From an uncultured Alistipes sp. (GTDB lineage Bacteria; Bacteroidota; Bacteroidia; Bacteroidales; UBA932), in assembly GCA_900550465.1 (NCBI GenBank), contig URSC01000004.1, forward strand, positions 124,001 through 188,000: DNA of 64,000 nt, written 5' to 3'. Position 1 is the stretch's first letter; each line of letters opens with the position of its first letter. Below are positions 61,301 to 64,000 of the stretch, piece after piece. The notes below the pieces were generated by a model. It searched no databases, was not told where the DNA came from, and saw nothing but the letters and a program-made list of their open reading frames with translations. The position numbers and the translations under genes are program-made.

Positions 61301-61841
61301 GAGTATAGAATGCCTCTAGGTCAACATTAAGCGTTGTGATGCAGGCAACAATATCATCAACTTGCCCCATACATACATGCCCTCCCTTTAAAGATTGGTC
61401 GAGGCTGCGGATTTCTGAGAGAGTGAGCTGATTAGTCGGGAGTACTATCCCGTTTCCGTAGAAAACGGTCGCACAGATGGAGGGGGCTTGCTCCATATGA
61501 ATGTAGCACGAGGCCAGTTCTTTTTGCAGAGAACATATACCCGAGTCCGTGAATGAATTCCAGACACCTTCATTAATCATCAAGTGGTCTTCATGAATAT
61601 CATCGGGCGAGAGCATCAATCGTTCTTTGAAGATTCTATCTACGATTCTGTCCCGACCAGATTCATCTACATTTACCGTCATTTTATATCCGTCAATCTC
61701 TATGGATTCCGGATCGATGCTTATCGGCGCACAACGTCTCTTCAGGAGTTGCTCCTGAATCAGGATATACTGATTCCACAAATCTCGAAGCTCTTCATTG
61801 AAAGCCGAGCCGGAAGGAATATGATGATTGGTCGTATGCAT
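58323..61841 (-). CDS. SF1 (Upf1/DNA2-type) helicase, first gene of the ADP-ribosylation operon
   Basis: The protein has 1172 residues. The N-terminal 600 residues are of unknown fold. The helicase core follows: motif I VIQGPPGSGKSTAIAELIW (about 619), Ia LLTSETNLAVDNAISRI, motif II TVIQDESSKATPAELVLP (D-E-x-S variant, about 832), III AIVIGDHRQLPPM, IV FSLQYRMHPDIND, V VSTVDRFQGMERNIIIVSMV (about 1074) and VI LNVALSRAKRLLIIVGN (about 1129). All motifs look intact. It unwinds nucleic acid with ATP. Coupled to a DarT-type enzyme that modifies single-stranded DNA, it could supply the substrate or sense replication forks. It overlaps the giant gene by 4 bp. Confidence 0.9.
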   Translation of the reverse strand: MHTTNHHIPSGSAFNEELRDLWNQYILIQEQLLKRRCAPISIDPESIEIDGYKMTVNVDESGRDRIVDRIFKERLMLSPDDIHEDHLMINEGVWNSFTDSGICSLQKELASCYIHMEQAPSICATVFYGNGIVLPTNQLTLSEIRSLDQSLKGGHVCMGQVDDIVACITTLNVDLEAFYTHLFGSEHYWRKAKEHKGETVIKDIIEYKNHYIPDDVIKDYGPKIGLRIDSYRIIFSIDNPNAKEMMRAMCNYYDTSTKAFVFKRPIDRDELYDLDVMSEIQSNITVFLTEARHYCSENEIHVDTVFRYKTSNRQSVRYVFNNVTQYVAQRDNMSFNPDTGNLGIDFNWRSDNIWAILKELEKSVPFISARTYGAKHKFKCNVSTSMVGFSEVENRLNDRFENVAIENDANSHCIRISLPCPSVDYYERLHDSLQRELSFLRESCNVLLDQRVSGKVKVLIHRDEKSRIEDIEDNLKDMCKADFGFEVGEKMVPFGNLLSVKYPKLLFDIDVEPGKEQSVIKYLNQKSIQFVVPILTGDIEKISRLKNTFTMATSGSNLLNDNLQNFIFDSALATPTPDLQYILRRDGGPYQELCRHLINSRINESQKDAILKCIFAKDLAVIQGPPGSGKSTAIAELIWQLIRNGLKQGNKCERILLTSETNLAVDNAISRIINSKTNLVKPIRFGGEEKLESEGLQFSIELMKKWVEEGDEALLPEELDEEDDATRTVSKTDLVLNNWLENISRRSFYGINAEDNDVMTKWKRVLSEPTKEIRELVYKNYIDNCNVIGATCSSIGDKKADGKGSTQFFRNYREIFNPNGRNVKIEFTTVIQDESSKATPAELVLPFVYGNRAIVIGDHRQLPPMLDREEMESSLDYALSSAKTPEEREKINRLQKFLDTQFDKIEESHFQRLYENADSSIKETFSLQYRMHPDINDVIKQFYLKDGGLDCGLIKPKDLGVNSPDFTNPASRYHGIEMKPFIGHNTHVLFINTDSPEMLDGTSRVNYGEVEVIGKLLNRFASSSTFSKYLEKFDKEEDKQIGIISFYGKQIKQIRELAKLHKNIPIRVSTVDRFQGMERNIIIVSMVRSHVIQAHKDDAPNYARFRKYGYPKQTSLGFAQSPNRLNVALSRAKRLLIIVGNEKHFSQHPIYEQLFKTIRNNPDNRVIEQSEL

Positions 61842-61858
61842 AGCAATTTAAAATAAAA

Positions 61859-61866
61859 CAAAGATA
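61859..61866 (-). promoter_or_regulatory. -7 box of the helicase/DarT/macrodomain operon
   Basis: The minus strand reads TATCTTTG, a match to TAnnTTTG, 17 bp before the helicase ATG. There is no strong -33 element. It is the only promoter-like element I see for all five genes. Confidence 0.55.
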
Positions 61867-63109
61867 CGAAAAGCTAGCCATAAACGGGGATTTGAAGGAG
61901 TGATTTTTTGTTTAGATGTAACTTTTTAACTATATGAGCCTCGAAAAACATGGATCTATAGACTGGGAATGTAATTGGTATCACATATAGCCTAGGTCTC
62001 ATCTGCAATGATTCTAATGATAAATCCCTAAAACCCTTTATATATTGTTTGAACTCGTCAAGTTTGCTCGGAAATCATGGGTATGACTTTATACAGAGTA
62101 GCTCGAGTTGCAACATTGTAGCTGAAAGCTTTAAATGAAAGATATTATCATATGATTGCTGGAAATTTGAATTCAAATTTCCAGATTTAATCTGACTTTT
62201 CATCTGTCCCTAATATGCTGCCAGTTTATTCAGATTGTTATGATAAATTTCTGGCATCGTTAATATGGACATATTAGGCAGATGTATCAATTGACTATGC
62301 CAGATATTGTTTCCGTGTTTGCCGGATTTTCAAGATGGATTGTTGCAGATATTATCCAGTCAAGGAGCTCATGTTTACCAGAGTATATAATAGGAGTTTG
62401 CCATAACAAGAACCAATTCTTGTAAGTAATTATATGGTATGCTCATTGGACATTCGTAACTTGATTCTGATAGTGAGTTTGGCTATGGACATGACGAATC
62501 AAGATCAAAAATAGGGGATACAAAATCAACAATATGTCCAATAGCCAAAGCATGGGACTGTCCGATATTCTGCCGAAAGGATTCAAGAGTTTTGGTTCTA
62601 GACCTCGCATTTAGGAATCGTAGGCTTACCCTAGTTTCACATGATGTGTTTTTGCTCCAGCCATAGCTATTGCTTTAAATCATAACTTGGTTAAAGTCCT
62701 ATCTGATTCTTCTGCGGGAACTATATGCATAAAGCAGATATTATAGTTGGCTACAAGATAGATAGGATTTTTCGTCCACTGTCCAATCCCAACAGTGATT
62801 TTCCCGTGCCCAGCTTGCTGGTTTAAGTGGCACTCATCCCGCCGTCGAAAGGCGAGTGGGGTATTAGGCTCCCCCATAGGGTTTATTACTGGCAGACGGG
62901 CAAGCCCGGCATGGATGATAGCTTCACTTCAAATAATGCAGATGCTGTCCGGTTTCCAGTGTACATACAAAAGGAAGTATGGCAGATTGCACCTGTATGA
63001 TGAAACCTGCCATAGCTTTGCTTTATTCCCATATCTACACCCCGGCATTAAAGTAAAGCCGGGAAATGTCACAGAAAAATGCCACACCGGGATTTGATGG
63101 TATAAGGGC
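61867..63109. other. 1.2-kb gene-free region beside a mobilizable element
   Basis: I see no credible gene; two frames at 62680-63097 overlap each other and lack domain signals. A perfect 26-bp palindrome lies at 62159-62184. GGCTATGGACAT and ATGTCCAATAGCC form a loose inverted pair (about 62480 and 62533). The GC-rich stretch 62820-62910 before the ATPase gene may be part of the mobile element. Confidence 0.4.
62159..62184. repeat. Perfect 26-bp palindrome
   Basis: The two 13-bp halves are perfectly complementary with no spacer, centred on GAATTC at 62169-62174. It lies in a gene-free region, 300 bp upstream of the helicase start. It may be a protein-binding site, a recombination site or a cruciform. 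Confidence 0.55.
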
Positions 63110-64000
63110 TCAATAATGGAAATCTCGGTTGAATTTGTATTCTTTCCCTTCTTTTATGACCATCCGTTTGTTGCATAGGAACTTTGCCAATTCCACCGTC
63201 TTATTGTACCCCAGTTTTATCCCCAGCCGTCCGTAGCCCTCTTTCAGCCGTTCAAGGTAGCCGTTATAGCCGCTGATGTTCCCCTCTTCAAAAGCGGCGT
63301 TCAAAGCGGAACGGTGTGAATCCTCAGGTATTTCCTTATACGGATCGAACGGTTCCTTGGTCGGGCGTCCTGGCTGCCTTTTCTGGGGCTGATATGACTC
63401 CACCAGTTCGGGCAGGGAATCATCGTTTACCCGGAAGGCAAACGGTTCAAACTCACGGTCGCGGCTGTGTATGGCTTCCACCACGCTTATGGACTTGTCG
63501 TCTTTGTCTGGCTCTATCTGCATGACTGTTTCCGCCTTGTTGTTCAGTTCCGTGCCGACATGACCGCGTGCGTGTTCGTCATTCTTGTTCTGATGCAGGA
63601 CGGTATGGATGTGTATCTGCCGGTCATCGGTCCATTGCATGAATTTGGATATCACATCGGTGGATTCACCGGGTGAATTGATGTCATGGATGAAGTCCCG
63701 GATGCCATCTATGATGACCAGACCTAAATCGGGTATCATGCCGATTGCCTTTTTCGTTATTGCCAGTCAACTTCTGGCGAATATTTCCGGAGTGCCAGCA
63801 TCGTCAGATTGTCCGCATCACAATCTTTCGGCAGACCTGCCAGTCTCAGGATTCTGTCCAAAACTTTCTGGCAATGGTTATTGCCCTGTTCTGTGTCAAC
63901 ATAGAGAATCTTCCTTTTTCCCTCCAGGAAGCAGGCACGGTAATGCAGCACTATGCCATTCTTCAGAGCAGCCGCAGCGATGGCAGAGACATTGAAGGTC
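63110..64000 (-). pseudogene. Mobilizable-element AAA ATPase (RepA/helicase-like), frameshifted and cut by window end
   Basis: The frame from the window edge reads FNVSAIAAAALKNGIVLHYR, then KILYVDTEQGNNHCQKVLDRI and LALRKYSPEV before stopping at 63757. A one-base shift near 63762 would continue it as LAITKKAIGMIPDLGLVIID, GIRDFIHDINSPGESTDVI, TELNNKAETVMQI and DREFEPFAFRVN to the stop at 63110. Both halves match the AAA_25-type ATPase found in Bacteroides mobilizable and conjugative elements. The Walker A part lies outside the window. A frameshift makes it a likely pseudogene; recoding or a base-call error is possible. Confidence 0.75.

Noticed and set aside
62680..63097. Two overlapping frames of 65 and 100 codons on opposite strands
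   Set aside because: Neither shows a domain, a promoter or convincing composition. They may be remnants of the mobilizable element but I cannot support a gene.

Overview
The window looks like a chromosome segment of a Bacteroidales bacterium (phylum Bacteroidota). Many genes are preceded by the Bacteroidota -7 promoter box TAnnTTTG, sometimes with a TTG/TTTG element 19-20 bp upstream. Other pointers are IS21, IS66 and IS5 elements, a Bacteroides-type mobilizable-element ATPase, a phosphate porin and surface lipoproteins. The housekeeping parts are GC-rich (Alistipes/Rikenellaceae would fit, but that is a guess). The accessory blocks are visibly AT-richer and point to horizontal acquisition.

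Layout. (1) 0-3.2 kb: AMMECR1/AmrS pair, an MFS exporter and a Vsr endonuclease. (2) 3.7-14 kb: a defence island. It holds a RloA/RloB (AbiL-like) ATPase-TOPRIM pair, a zinc-ribbon plus membrane-protein pair on the opposite strand, a LlaJI-like restriction system (C5 methyltransferase, McrB-like motor, McrC-like nuclease) with an HNH nuclease, and a second ATPase-TOPRIM pair. (3) 14-23.9 kb: GH105/88 hydrolase, MutT, pstSCAB-phoU behind a three-repeat Pho box, glycosyltransferase, PhzF, a secreted EEP phosphatase/nuclease and an esterase. (4) 23.9-30.7 kb: HipBA toxin-antitoxin with a 22-bp hairpin operator candidate, a lone CRISPR-like repeat, a glutaredoxin-like protein, and a phosphate-acquisition-like operon (porin, triple lamin-tail lipoprotein, metallophosphoesterase). 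(5) 30.8-36.7 kb: IS21, a relic type V-A (Cas12a-type) CRISPR array without cas genes, and a MazG / DUF2075 helicase-S24 operon. (6) 36.8-41.6 kb: a second glutaredoxin-like protein and a C11 peptidase, EamA transporter, Sel1-repeat operon. (7) 41.7-51.5 kb: a patchwork of small genes, RhuM, a phosphoesterase, an ATPase, DinD, an IS5-family element, IS66, a solo IS21 end and a truncated gene. (8) 51.7-61.9 kb: a tightly packed five-gene minus-strand operon. (9) 62-64 kb: non-coding DNA and the frameshifted ATPase of a mobilizable element running off the window.

The most novel unit is (8). It encodes a 1172-residue SF1 helicase, and a 1409-residue protein with some twenty Trp-Asp-Trp-type repeats that ends in a DarT-like ADP-ribosyltransferase domain. 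It also encodes a 187-residue protein of unknown function, a DarG-like macrodomain protein, and a NERD-nuclease/A1S_2505 fusion. Genes overlap or lie within 2 bp of each other behind one -7 box. I interpret it as an expanded DarTG-type DNA ADP-ribosylation defence or toxin-antitoxin system in which the toxin is fused to a large repeat sensor and coupled to a helicase. I know of no described system with this composition, but I could not search databases.

The relic Cas12a array, the two ATPase-TOPRIM pairs, the LlaJI-like system, DUF2075/MazG, HipBA, RhuM and DinD make this window unusually dense in defence and stress modules, with insertion sequences at several of the junctions.
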